Positions 1-12,640 of a DNA stretch of 64,000 nt are shown here, one piece after another. The first letter of the stretch is position 1. Every line of letters starts with the position of its first letter. Source of the stretch: Urechis unicinctus. Lineage: Eukaryota; Annelida; Polychaeta; Xenopneusta; Urechidae. The translations under genes and the position numbers were made by a program. The stretch covers positions 27,485,311 to 27,549,310 of the forward strand of contig CM067345.1 of the NCBI GenBank assembly GCA_034190875.2, in the 5' to 3' direction. The notes below the pieces were generated by a model, which ran no database searches, was not told the DNA's origin, and was given only the letters and a program-made list of their open reading frames with translations.

Positions 1-789
1 ATAACAGCGGTGTCCATTAACGGGTTGAATGGCGTCACTGGAGTTATCTTACCGTCTTCACCGTCTTCGCCGTATGCTATTCTATGACTCGTTCGAGCTG
101 CTCTACGGCATTATTCCCTCTGTGTTCGATGGTTGAGTCTTGTCTTCTCGTTCAGCTTTTTAGAAAGCTCCAAGCGGGCTCTCGCCTTGGCGTCACTGGT
201 TTCCGTGGCCACTTGCTCCAGGAAGGAGAAAACTCGCCCTTTTCTGTACCCTTAGCTTTATTCACGTCCAAAGCATCCCAATGCTGCGTCATACGAGCAT
301 ATGCACCTTGATATAAACGTGGGTGTTGGAAAACCTCCTTCGGACCCGGATATTCTAGAACAGAGCCATGCGTGCTCAGACCGGTTTCAGCTGGCTAAGC
401 CAGAGCTATGTGTCATTCGCTCAATCGGCCTTGAGGCTGTTGACCGATAACTTAACGCGGTTGGTGTCTTCTATAGTTACAGTAAAGGTTCAATAAGCGG
501 TGAAACTGACCTAGATACCTGGAAAGCATCCCCGCGTGTTCTGAAACTGATTTGGTAACCTATAGCCAACTCCAGAGGTGTGTCAAATATTTGGACAGCA
601 GCTCGTTCCTTTGCCTTGGTAAATAATAACTGTTCATTGGGGCACAATTAACAACAATAGATACACCCAGAAGGACAAACTCTGCACTCACACTGCTTGA
701 TAGCGCCATATGCAAAACTCTTCCAACATAGGCTTTTGTTTAATATTCAGAGAGGTCGGACTGGGTGCTCTCCGTTTTCTGTCTAGGTT

Positions 790-1512
790 CAGAGATACTC
801 GTTTTCATTGACATCTTGAAAAAGAATAACTCTAACAGGAAGATCCTTGTTATCCCATAGCCTTCCTTGACTGAACCTGCAACTCATGCACAGTTCCGTT
901 AGTAACACGCTTAGAGACAGGGTTAGCGATATCCCCATCTAGCATGTTGTGCGTGGTACTGACTTAATCAAGATAAACATTAAGCATGTTGTGCGTGGTA
1001 CTGACTTAATCAAGATAAACATTAAGCATGTTGTGCGTGGTACTGACTTGATCGAGATAAACATTAAGCATGTTGTGCGTGGTACTGACTTAATCAAGAT
1101 AAACTTAATCGTGGTACTGACTTAAAGATAAATTAAGCATGTTGTGCGTGGTACTGACTTGATCGAGATAAACATTAAGCATGTTGTGCGTGGTACTGAC
1201 TTAATCACGATAAACATTAAGCATGTTGTGCGTGGTACTGACTTGATCGAGATAATCGAGATAAACATTAAGCATGTTGTGCGTGGTACTGACTTAATCA
1301 CGATAAACATTAAGCATGTTGTGCGTGGTACTGACTTGATCGAGATAAACATTAAGCATGTTGAAGGTGCTTATATCAATGAGCAGGTCATCCGTGTAAT
1401 CACCTGAATAAACCCACCGCCTATCGAGGCCGTCATCAAGACCCAATATAGTCAACACTCCATTGTCAAAGGGCGCAGTCCCATCGGGAATTATGAGGGT
1501 TATAACTCCCAT
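790..1512 (-). pseudogene. Leftward gene remnant interrupted by a 14-codon tandem expansion
   Basis: Reading leftward from 1512, a short open stretch begins MGVITLIIPDGTAPFDNG and runs as mixed beta-like sequence to about 1365. There it enters the 42-bp tandem array. Beyond the array, about 930-840 gives another readable stretch (DGDIANPVSKRVTNGTVHEL), and about 845-785 continues in a shifted frame (WDNKDLPVRVILFQDVN). These look like one polypeptide split by the repeat and by at least one frameshift and one stop. I think it resembles a structural-type protein of cnidarian repeat elements, but the function is unknown. It belongs with the leftward gene at 2290-3561. The evidence is readable protein texture rather than a motif, so confidence is modest. 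Confidence 0.35.
945..1363. repeat. 42-bp minisatellite, about 10 copies, two alternating variants
   Basis: The unit begins GTTGTGCGTGGTACTGACTT and is 42 bp (14 codons) long. Copies start near 945, 987, 1029, 1071, 1107 (truncated), 1140, 1182, 1224 (with a 9-bp internal duplication), 1275 and 1317. Two variants recur: A reads ACTTAATCAAG or ACTTAATCACG, and B reads ACTTGATCGAG. From 1140 on they alternate B-A-B-A-B. Read leftward, B is open (VYLDQVSTTH) whereas A turns the Q codon into TAA. Confidence 0.95.
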
Positions 1513-1652
1513 TTTACAGCATCATCTTCCAAACCAAGACCTAATGATGAAGGAGGCTCTAACTCCAGAGGCCGGGTTTTATTTGGATAGCTTCTCCTTT
1601 TACCAGCTGTTTCTGGCCGCCATTTAGTGATTTAAACTTTTTCAAGATTGTA

Positions 1653-2285
1653 CTAACCCACATTATACGTGATTGACCTTAGACCTACACATATATCGCC
1701 TGCAGTGTTGCCAATAGAATTTTGGAGGGGCACATGATACATAGTACTATGGATACATAAGCCTTTAGATTCAATAGGAATGGTACACACAAACCGGGAC
1801 TGCTGTGCACGCCCCATGTAGCAGCTGAGCAGCTGACACATCTCCTCATTCAGGTTCAAGCGGAGGACAGTACAGGGGCGTTCAAGGTGGAGTTATCCAG
1901 CCTGTTTGAACATGACGTGGTGCCAAACATAATCCACGATAAACTTATTGTTGGCTGGAGAACCAACCACATGCATTACTGACAGAACCAAGTAAATTGT
2001 GTGGTATGGCGCGCAACCTCCGGCTGTGGTGTTTCAGCGTTGGCTCGTTTTTCAAGGTGGTTCGCTACATATTGATTACATAAAGCAAGATACTGCGGGT
2101 CCAAGTACTGCTTTGAGATCTAACACACTGGAACAAATCTGAATGGAACACAGCTCCAGGTATCTCACGGATTAACGATAGTATTCGAACCTATTTTGGG
2201 CTATTCTTGGTGCTCACGCGCTGACCCACTCAGGGATACTAGGTACAGGCACAACCGGACAAAAAAACAGCTCTTATTGTGGGCG
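1653..2285. other. Decayed coding-like stretch, both strands
   Basis: No intact gene. A rightward reading at about 1815-1980 gives a coherent stretch containing FKVELSSLFEHDVVPNIIHD and ends in TGA. A leftward 68-codon frame lies at 1653-1859. Short rightward pieces follow at about 2130-2210 and 2250-2285. The texture suggests one more degraded gene of the same element, but I cannot assign a family. Confidence 0.25.
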
Positions 2286-2289
2286 GAAT

Positions 2290-3561
2290 CACGATAGGAT
2301 TAGTTCCGCCTCGGCTTGCAGTGTAGTAGGTGGCGGAGCATCAGGAAGATTACTGCCCCACCACCACAGCTGTGGCCCATACTTTGTCTGCCATCCAACC
2401 AGCCACCTTTGCAGCTGACTTGAGCAGCCATGATATGATGAAGTCAATGATTCATGGGAAGGCAGCTGTTGCATTTCCGACCCTTCAGGACGTTTGCCAA
2501 GGAGTTCAGCTGGGTTTTTTTTATCCATTCCTTCACACTGGGCTTGTCAGCTGGTGTAGAGGTGGGTGCCGGGGTACATATCTCCCCGCATGTCAGAGCA
2601 AGTACCAATTTTGAGATTACCATCCCAATCTCAGTGAGAATGGAGGCGGTTGTAATGCCCTGCTCCAAAAAATGGTGCGGATACGCTCGGCTATCATCGT
2701 GTCATCGTTAAGAGGTCTGTTGATCGTTCCCCTGGTGCGGTTGATATGGGTCCGCAGCCATATCCGATTATCAGAGGCAGCTTTTAGTATTACGTGTCTT
2801 TCTTCCTGCAGCTCTCTCTGCAAGCTCACGCTCTTGGAGTGTCCTCTCTTCTTCAGCCTCTTCTGGCAGCCCCTCCAGCTTACGCTACCGACTGGCAAAA
2901 TGCTTGTCTATTTCGCAAACCCGCGATAGGTTGTTGACGAGCTCTTCCGTCTAGGTTTGCATAGTTTTGTCAAGTTCTCGGTATGAAAGACCATCTGTCT
3001 GTGTACACGTGTCGTTATGATCGCCCTCTGTAAAGCTTGTTTCAGCCGTGCCATCTTGCACAGTCGTTTGTAGTTCCTCTGTTGCTTTAGCTGCTTCTTT
3101 GCCACTGACTTTTTTCGGACCACTTAGTTAAACCTCAAACTTTCATGGCTGGCCTCCTCCGCACCAGGCTGACCGTACATTGTTACAAGCGGAAACGGGC
3201 TTCTGGTACGAGAATTTACTATACCTATGTCGGGGTAGTCCTTCAAACGTAACTCTCCTAAAACAAGCTCAAACTCTGAATTATCGTGCATGGATGGTTT
3301 GTGACAAAGTTCAGCTAATACATCGTAACAGTTATTGACGGCGCCTTTCACGAGCCTATCTTCCCATGATAATTCATCTATCTCAATGTCCTCCCCCATA
3401 GCACTCTGAGGAGAGGCCCGGTCACGACCCACCGTGCGTGTTTTTAGTCCGTACGTTTTTTGGGGAGGCCACGGCCGCCACGTTTTTCCGAAAACGTGGG
3501 TAGGGAGTGGCAAGAGCAGGGAGAGAGTACGCCAACGCACGTCACTCGCACGGTTGCGCAA
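2290..3561 (-). pseudogene. Leftward gene: acidic N-terminus, coiled coil, hydrophobic segment (element-encoded hypothetical)
   Basis: Four open pieces read in order leftward. At 3561-3124 is a basic leader, then an acidic region (GEDIEIDELSWEDRLVKGAV) and a compact segment ending ASHESLRFN. At 3123-2908 is a Lys/Gln-rich helical stretch. At 2898-2617 is a charged coil (LQRELQEERHVILKAASDN) followed by INRTRGTINRPLNDD. At 2668-2444 is a hydrophobic membrane-like segment (TASILTEIGMVISKLVLAL), a Pro/Thr linker and KEWIKKTQL. A further piece at about 2430-2340 contains AGWMADKVWATAVVVGQ. The pieces lie in different frames, so at least three indels or stops break the gene. The layout suggests a membrane-associated coiled-coil protein. 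I recall near relatives as uncharacterised proteins of coral genomes; no function is known to me. Confidence 0.5.
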
Positions 3562-4060
3562 GGTGTAAGTACGTGGCCCGCCTGGCCGTGAGCGGTTGCG
3601 TGCATCGTACGTTGCCCACGTGGTAAGTGAGTTGTACGTGCTTACAACTTGCTTACAACGTACGATCTCCGTGCGATTGCCACGTTATCGTACGGAGGCC
3701 GTACTTACACGTGCTGCTCACGTACGGTGTCCTTACTCACTCGCACGTGCTAAGTGCGCCGTCCGTAGAGCAAGTGACCGTGGGAAAAATTTAAAAGACT
3801 CACGGAGTCAGTGCGTGGTGCGCTCATTGGCTGTAGAAGGCACGCGCGTCACCCGTACTGTGGTGAATTCGTAGCCCGACCGCATCCCGAACGCAGCGAA
3901 AGTTCCTCTTGCACTAGAAGTGCTACGCGTGTCTGCGTGCTCCCAAATCCGTACTGTGGCGGTACTCATCACGTACGGATCCCCAAATTTTGCCCACGTT
4001 TTTGCAAGTAGACAGCACGCACTTGCAAGTACGGCGGGTTGGGACCACGGCTTTAGAGAG
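3440..4060. promoter_or_regulatory. CpG-rich divergent intergenic block dense in CGTAC / CACGTG motifs
   Basis: The block lies between the start of the leftward gene (3561) and the first rightward ORF (4084). CGTAC or its complement GTACG occurs about a dozen times, often as the palindrome CGTACG, together with many CACGT cores. GC and CpG are well above the window average. The position suggests a shared bidirectional control region, or a repeat-derived or replication-linked region of the element. No TATA box or known operator was recognised. Confidence 0.4.
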
Positions 4061-4083
4061 TTCCTAACCAGCAACTATGCCCT

Positions 4084-4269
4084 GTGGACCTACGAGAGCA
4101 GACCCGCCTGGTTGTGCTCTTTCACAAAAAGGACCGTGACTCCTTCGAAGACGCCCAGCGTGAGAATAATGTGATCCCAACAAGGGAGGAACGTGCCGCA
4201 GTACGCCAGCTACTTGCAGAGGCTAAGCACGCAAAACTGCTGCTGAAGACTGGTCAACCTACTGCATAA
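4084..4269 (+). pseudogene. Short charged helical ORF of the left element
   Basis: A 61-codon frame reads in part FHKKDRDSFEDAQRENNVIP and ends LLLKTGQPTA. It is rich in Glu, Lys, Arg and Ala, so it is predicted helical. It sits just right of the CpG-rich divergent block and points away from the leftward gene, as expected for the first rightward gene of the element. The first codon is GTG, and an upstream overlapping frame (3920-4174) could be the real beginning. No ATG starts it, so it may be a fragment or an exon. Family unknown. Confidence 0.3.
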
Positions 4270-4429
4270 GCCGTTGACCGCGATTGACAATATCTTGCTC
4301 CTGGCCAGTTGAAAAGCAGCTGTGTAATCGGTTGCCAGGTTAGGTAAGATTATCTGGGCTGTCATAGCTTGGGGTCAGGCCCGTCATTACCTTGGTGTGC
4401 AACGCCTGACAATTGACCAGGTTTAATTT

Positions 4430-4636
4430 ATGACTGACCAAGATATCAACAAGCTGTACGTACGATACGGGACTCGGCTAGGTGCTAGCATGACGCGCAC
4501 TCTAGGTCCGCTAGGGGCAGGTTGCGTGACGTCACACTTGCTGCACGGCCTCAGTTCTACAGCTATATCAGGTATTGCTTGTATGTTTCTGCCAATCCCA
4601 TTCGAACACCAGCCAAAGCTAATTGCAGACATATAG
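4430..4636 (+). pseudogene. Gly/Leu-rich hydrophobic ORF fragment of the left element
   Basis: A 68-codon ORF starts MTDQDINKLYVRYGTRLGAS, followed by a Gly-, Leu- and Ala-rich stretch around GPLGAGCVTSHLLHG and a hydrophobic run containing SGIACMFLPIPF. The composition suggests a membrane segment. An overlapping frame at 4522-4728 is also open, consistent with a frameshifted remnant. It shares strand and spacing with the ORFs at 4084 and 5158. I cannot name a family. The alternative is chance openness, but the texture differs from the AT-rich noise elsewhere in the window. Confidence 0.3.
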
Positions 4637-5157
4637 GCGACCAGTTTGTTGGGCACTGCTACTTGCGAGCTACATCACTTCTATGGAATGTACGCAGCTC
4701 CGCTTACAGCGGCCTTAACAACGGCTAAGCACTTTCTATTCAGTAAGCAAACATGTCATCGGAGATAACGAACCAACCACTTGCAGCAGAGACAACGTAT
4801 CGACCGGGCCCGATAGGCTCGGCGGAGGCAGTAGAGAGGGTGAATAGTGAACCCACAAAAAACGCTTAAAGGGTTGTTGCAGGGCGAAAGGGCGTTTCAG
4901 CTCGAAAAGCCAATCGGAATAAGGTTCTTAGAGAGCTCCGTGAGGCTAAGGCCACGCTTATATCGGCATGATAAGGGGAAATTGCCTTGATAGAAAAGCC
5001 CCATCCCACGATCCCATGGAAAGGCCTTTTCTTATTTTTGGCTGACAGCTACATGGGCGCCCTGGGTTGTGAGTGGTTTATTGTTGCTTGGATTAGCATG
5101 GTGGGTCAGGTTTTATTCGAAAACACACTGCGCCCCCCCTGTCGCGGCTGATCACAA

Positions 5158-5860
5158 ATGTCTGCCACAACCAATGGTAGCCCAGGACATAAAATTAAAG
5201 GATCCCTTTCATATGGTTTAAGGTCAACCCGACAAAATGACAACACTAAGTGCTGGTGGAAAAATGCTGGTCAACGAGATGTACCACAGTACAGCTATTT
5301 CAAGCTCGGCAAGATGACTCTGAGAGGGGCAATCCCTAAACTTAAGTTCACGCCACGCGACCTGGCCATGGCTGTTGCTGACGTAGTACTAGCCAATGCC
5401 ACAAAGGAGATGCTAATTAAACAAAGAATTAGACCAGTCGATGTACTGAAGTAAACACATCGCCTCGAGAGCAATGCTCGTTAGATATGCCCTTTATACT
5501 CGCTGTGTTACAAAACTCCCAAGTGGACGCGGTATGTAAACACCATGATGCAGCAATCGAGCAGCTTCAAGCTGTTGTCGTTGCAATAAGCAAAGGGATG
5601 ACCCGCTTGACTGGAAAATATGCTATAAAGACCAAAAGCCCTCTTCCCTGGTCCCAGGGCACTTGGTCGGGCTCAAAGAGCAAAAGCTTTCCTCTGGCGT
5701 TGGTGTTTGTTACCTCTACCAGCCTGGTGAGCTGGAACAGGGCCGCCGTCGTGCAATTGATACTGTGCGGTTAATATCTACTGGCTTGGATGCTCTGTCA
5801 CTAAACCTGATGAACGTGGGCTCTACTATTCGTTGGATGGACCACTCCGTGGTTTTGTAA
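5158..5860 (+). pseudogene. Rightward gene remnant(s), frames 5158-5454, 5487-5774 and 5663-5860
   Basis: The first piece (98 codons from an ATG at 5158) contains QRDVPQYSYFKLGKMTLRGA and then a helical segment with DLAMAVADVVLANATKEML, ending IRPVDVLK. After a 32-bp gap an ATG at 5487 opens a helical piece (CKHHDAAIEQLQAVVVAI). Its frame is lost near 5660, where an overlapping frame continues with GVGVCYLYQPGELEQGRRRA and ends at a stop near 5860. The two halves of the second piece look like one protein broken by a frameshift. These pieces are probably one or two genes of the left element. I recognise no catalytic motif, and the function is unknown. Confidence 0.4.
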
Positions 5861-5914
5861 AGGTGGAGCTACTTATGGTGCCTCCTGACACTTAGCTGCC
5901 ACCAGATGGTGTTC

Positions 5915-6297
5915 TCACTTAAGGATTTGTGCAGCTCCTCCTTTTAGGTTGCACTCTAGGCAGGTCAGTAGAATGTTCCCCCGACAATGTTCTCTGTCGT
6001 TGTCCAGTTGACCAAAGCAGAACTGTACTCGGGAAATAACAACGACGTGACTACCCTTCTTTTTCACTGCATGTACCGGGTCGACCATGTCTAGTAGTAG
6101 TGGTAAAGATAGCCACATCCATAACACATCCCGGCCCCACAGATGGTACAAGTATTATTGACTGCGCCATGTTTAATGGCCTCTGTATGGTATACGCACG
6201 TTTTATACAAGCATGATCTATAACAGTTGCTTGTCTTCTCAAGCATTATACTTAGGCGGCGGTTAAATGGTTTGACAGGCACTGGTATTTTATACAT
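5915..6297 (-). pseudogene. Leftward Cys/His-rich (zinc-ribbon-like) remnant
   Basis: Leftward from 6297 the frame gives KPFNRRLSIML and then a Cys-rich segment with CYRSCLYKTCVYHTE followed by CTICGAGMCYGCGYLYHYY. The spacing includes CxxC, CxxC and a trailing His, as in small zinc-binding domains at the ends of transposases. A second, shifted frame (6151-5915) continues with VVVISRVQFCFGQLDNDRE. A PiggyBac-type C-terminal Cys-rich domain is possible but unproven. The remnant is isolated from any DDE core. It faces the rightward remnant at 5158-5860, so it may belong to a different insertion. Confidence 0.35.
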
Positions 6298-6375
6298 ATC
6301 GTTCTTCTTAATAAAACATTATTTTCAAACTATGCTATGTTATCATAACCCCGCGTCTGCATCTTTTTTCTTACG

Positions 6376-6620
6376 GCATTTGCTCTATAAGAGTTGAGAG
6401 CTGGTTTGATGCCTTAAAAAGCTACCCTCAAAAAGGTCGTTTAGTATGGTCGGCCATTGTGCTGTGAGGGCCGGATTTTGCTCAATAAGGGTTGAGAGCT
6501 AGGTCTTAAAAGATACGGTCGTTTGCGGAGGCAAAAAAAAATCCAGAATTTTGCTCTATAAGGGTCGAGAGCTGGTGCGGTGTCTTAAAAGATACGGTCG
6601 TTAAGTATGGTCGGCTATAC
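6376..6620. repeat. Three diverged tandem copies of a 60-90-bp unit
   Basis: A motif close to TTTGCTCTATAAGGGTTGAG recurs near 6378, 6477 and 6550. In each copy it is followed by GAGCT, a CTTAAAA block and (copies 1 and 3) GGTCGTT(T/A)AGTATGGTCGGC. Copy 2 is truncated and ends in a run of A. The repeat lies at the boundary between the GC-richer left element and AT-rich DNA, so it may be terminal or subterminal sequence of that element. Confidence 0.7.
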
Positions 6621-6639
6621 TGCTGCTCCATCAACCCCA

Positions 6640-8576
<1,937 letters not shown>

Positions 8577-8704
8577 CTATATTGTTATATTCTTTGAAGA
8601 CAATGGCTAACCCAACTTTTTGTTCTCTGCGAAGACAATGGCTTGCCAACTCTATCCAACCGGATCTATCATATGTCGGTAAATTTAATACCTACACGTG
8701 CGTG

Positions 8705-8946
<242 letters not shown>

Positions 8947-10690
8947 ATAATGGGGTCCTATTGAGTCAGTCTAACTTATTTTTCAACCCTTACCGTCGTC
9001 CCCTATCGACCTCTTCCATCCAAGTATACTGTTCTTGTTTGTAGGGATCTATTCTATAATTCAACATTCAGTTCTATAGAGTTAGTCCTGTGGGTGGAAT
9101 TAGATATCTGATTTTGTATACATGCATGATTTACTGGTGTCATAAACCACCACCCATTGAGGCCAAACCAATAAGCTCCCTGCATATTAGATGCCCCCAA
9201 TATGTCTTTGCAAGCTCTCTATATCATTCCTAGGTGAGTTTAACGATCACGATTAAATGCATGTGTGTTTTATACTTACAATGTCGAATCTTACCTTGCT
9301 GGCCGAGTAAAACACAGACTTTATAGCGGATTGCCGATTGTTCCATTTATCATGAGAATTAAAGGCAAGCAGCCACAGTTAGTCCAGCTCAATACATAAA
9401 AACAATTTGCTAATCACCTGGTTACAGCATTTGTATTCTCAACGATTAAGGCATAGGTACATGCATTATGACGCATCCAACTGTTATGATTACGTAGACG
9501 TTAAATCCACCGATTACACCAACAAATTAATACAGATCTCAATGACGTGCTTGCGCTGCAGCATACACAAGCTATACACAAGCGGCCAGCACTTGGAAGT
9601 AATATGTCATTCTATACCTTCAACACCGTTCTGATAACAAGAAAAGTATTACAGTGGTAGCATATGGAAATATATTGGTAAAGCTATTAGCGGGTGGGGT
9701 TAGGATGCAAAAAACGGAGAAAGTCGGGTTGCATGTGGCGTAGGTGTTGGACTGGGGGTGGAAAGGATAGCACCACAGATGCAATGGGGTTTCAGGAATG
9801 GGCTTCATGTGGTGCCATTAATTTGATTTGAGGACATTAAAGTAAGCGAAGCTCATATCCATGATATATCTGCCAATCACAATTGCCTAATACCAGCATT
9901 TTGTAATTGCTGTTACAATAGTAAAACATATATGAACATCACGGCATTCTGAGCGCCTAATCTGTATTTTGAGGCTCATAACTGATATTTCACCATATAA
10001 GGTGGTATTCGTGATGTCAGATAATGCGTTACATATCGAGCATGGTTGAATTTCTACTAACTGACCCTTTATCTAACGCCAGCATAAAATAACCGTCGTT
10101 TGGCCAAATGAGGCATTTCATCCCTTCTAAGCCAAAGGCAATTTAAACTGTCGAGCGCATGGCGATGCCTTCAGATCCCTTTGATTGATCGTGGTACTAT
10201 TTGTCCCCTCATTAATACCTACTTAGTGTTTTTCTTGGGTATTTTCCGTGCAGAGTAGTCTTCCCTATCATCGCATGTCTTTCCAATGTGCTACACATCA
10301 GCTGTGAATATTATGGGATCTATTTTGCATGATGTAAGGTTTTGTCGATATTATATATGTATTCAGCAATTACAAATAATACAGGAATGTATTTTGAATA
10401 CATTTACAATAGTTCACAAGTCGCTTTACTATGGAAATAAAGTTATGCTGGTAGTAGTTACCGATTCATTATTAATATAAAGACAGGGATCGACATGTTA
10501 CGACTCAGAGATACAACCAATAACAACCTGATTAGGTCATAATGTGTATTTTATGGTGCTGCTTTATATTAATACACGTTCTATGCCCCTTCTCATCCGA
10601 GTTGTTTAGAAAATCAATGATTAGCCGCTCGGTGGCTGGTCGAATATATATGCATTTGGCATAAAACAGTTGACCAGCCATTCTTAAAAT
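8947..10690. other. AT-rich DNA with a G-rich patch at 9655-9815
   Basis: No supported gene. Around 9670-9810 the top strand becomes G-rich (for example GGGTGGGGTTAGG and GGACTGGGGGTGGAAAGG), unlike its surroundings. The leftward 62-codon frame across it reflects that base skew. Confidence 0.6.
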
Positions 10691-10756
10691 TTAAATATAT
10701 TTATATATATAAATATATACATATATATATATACATATATATATATGTACATATAT

Positions 10757-10821
<65 letters not shown>

Positions 10822-10834
10822 GATATATACATAT

Positions 10835-10915
<81 letters not shown>

Positions 10916-11145
10916 ATATACGTATATATATAGCCATTTTAATATATATATTTTTATAACTATAAATATATATATATATATATAGCAGATTATTATGTTA
11001 TATATATATATTTTTATAACTATAAATAGATATATATATATACATATATTATATATATATATATAAATGTATGTATAGATTAATATAGCTGTATATGTAT
11101 GTACATATATATATATATATATGTATTATTATTTGATTACGTACA
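10691..11145. repeat. Degenerate TA-rich satellite-like tract
   Basis: TA repeats interspersed with CATA, GATA and GTATA variants, pure TA at about 10840-10908. The 24-bp phrase ATATATATTTTTATAACTATAAATA occurs twice, near 10943 and 11002. Confidence 0.9.
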
Positions 11146-11770
11146 AGATATATATATACCCAATTTTTCCCTTATATATATATACATATATAGACTATCA
11201 ATATATCTATATATGACAGTAATGTTATTTATGTGTATATCTTTTTATACTAAGATCATATAATATATATCGTTATATATGCCAAATAATCTTTTAGCAA
11301 TCCCTCTCGAAGAGAAAGATACCCAAGCTCAATATTGATAAACTTACAATATCACGGGCATCGATCAGGTGCTATAAATGCAGGACATATTTTGTTAGTG
11401 GGATTACATTTAACACAGTGTACGTTTTGCGCCTGACATACCCCAAAAGCGAATAACTCCCTTGACGTCTATGGGGACAGAACTGTTTTCTAAAGGTTGC
11501 TTGTCCACATGTGCGAAAGTGATACAAAAAGGTAGGCGACATCTATTAAGCCACATAATTACATTTTTATAATAATGCATGGCAAGCTCTGCAACTATAC
11601 GACACCCCTAAGGCTGCAGAACATTACATGTAATGGGATTGAGGCGCTAGAGAATCATTTAGATAGAGACAAAGAGTCCAACCCGCGATTGAATGATTAT
11701 TTAATGCACGCGGATGTTCGTAGCAGAATACGACTTGAATATGGGCACCATGGGCCTCATTATATTAATA
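11146..11770. other. AT-rich spacer, no supported gene
   Basis: A 72-codon rightward frame at 11575-11793 begins MHGKLCNYTTPLRLQNITCN and runs into the CA repeat. No domain is recognisable, so I treat it as chance. Confidence 0.5.
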
Positions 11771-11800
11771 GACACACACACACACATACATAAACACATA

Positions 11801-11870
<70 letters not shown>

Positions 11871-11890
11871 TATATATATATATATATACG

Positions 11891-11924
<34 letters not shown>

Positions 11925-12549
11925 ACGTATATATATATATATATATACCTATGTATATATATAATACATATATATATATTTAAATATATATATATAAATT
12001 ATATATATATATATATATATATAATACATTATAATTATATATTTATATGTGTGCGTTTTTATTGATATTTGTGTGTGTTTATATATATATAAATGTGTAA
12101 ATATGTATATTTACATATATATATATGTATTCACATTTATATATATAGATATATGAATACATATATAAACATTTATATTTATATGTGTGTGCCTTTTTAT
12201 AGATATTTGTGTGTGTTATATATTTATAAATGTGTACATATGTATATTTGTATATATATGCATATATATATAGATATATATTTATATATATACATGTATA
12301 GATATTCGATATATATATATACATATATTTTCATATATATACATACATATATATATATATATTTAGATATATATGTAAATATTATATATATATATTAATA
12401 TAAATATATATATATATATATATTCATATATATATTGATATAAATATATATAGGGATACATATATTTATATATATAATATATAGATATATTATATATATA
12501 TATCTATATATATATATATCTATATATATATATATATTATATATATATA

Positions 12550-12640
<91 letters not shown>
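11771..12640. repeat. Compound (CA)n/(TA)n array, about 870 bp
   Basis: A short CA tract is followed by long TA blocks with GTA, CTA and TTTATA variants. Two diverged copies of a unit containing TGTGTGCGTTTTTATTGATA / TGTGTGCCTTTTTATAGATA occur near 12048 and 12184. It ends with about 100 bp of pure TA. Confidence 0.95.

Larger units (their letters stand above)
1..6300. mobile_element. Decayed bidirectional multi-gene mobile or virus-like element (Polinton-like guess), left end outside window
   Basis: This block has higher GC and far more coding-like sequence than the AT-rich DNA that follows. Leftward gene remnants (about 790-1512 and 2290-3561) and rightward remnants (4084-4269, 4430-4636, 5158-5454, 5487-5860) point away from a CpG-rich central block, and another leftward Cys-rich remnant lies at 5915-6297. 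Each remnant is broken by stops or frameshifts. From memory, the leftward polypeptides resemble repeat-encoded hypothetical proteins common in cnidarian genomes. I infer a large DNA element related to Polinton/Maverick or adintovirus-like lineages, but I see no polymerase, integrase or capsid motif that would prove it. The left end is probably outside the window and the right end is near 6.3-6.65 kb. It could equally be an unnamed class of element. Confidence 0.45.

Noticed and set aside
84..311. 75-codon rightward ORF
   Set aside because: It lies in the decayed left element, with no motif and an unclear coding strand; too weak to call.
945..1363. CRISPR array
   Set aside because: The 42-bp units abut with no unique spacers, and the DNA is eukaryotic.
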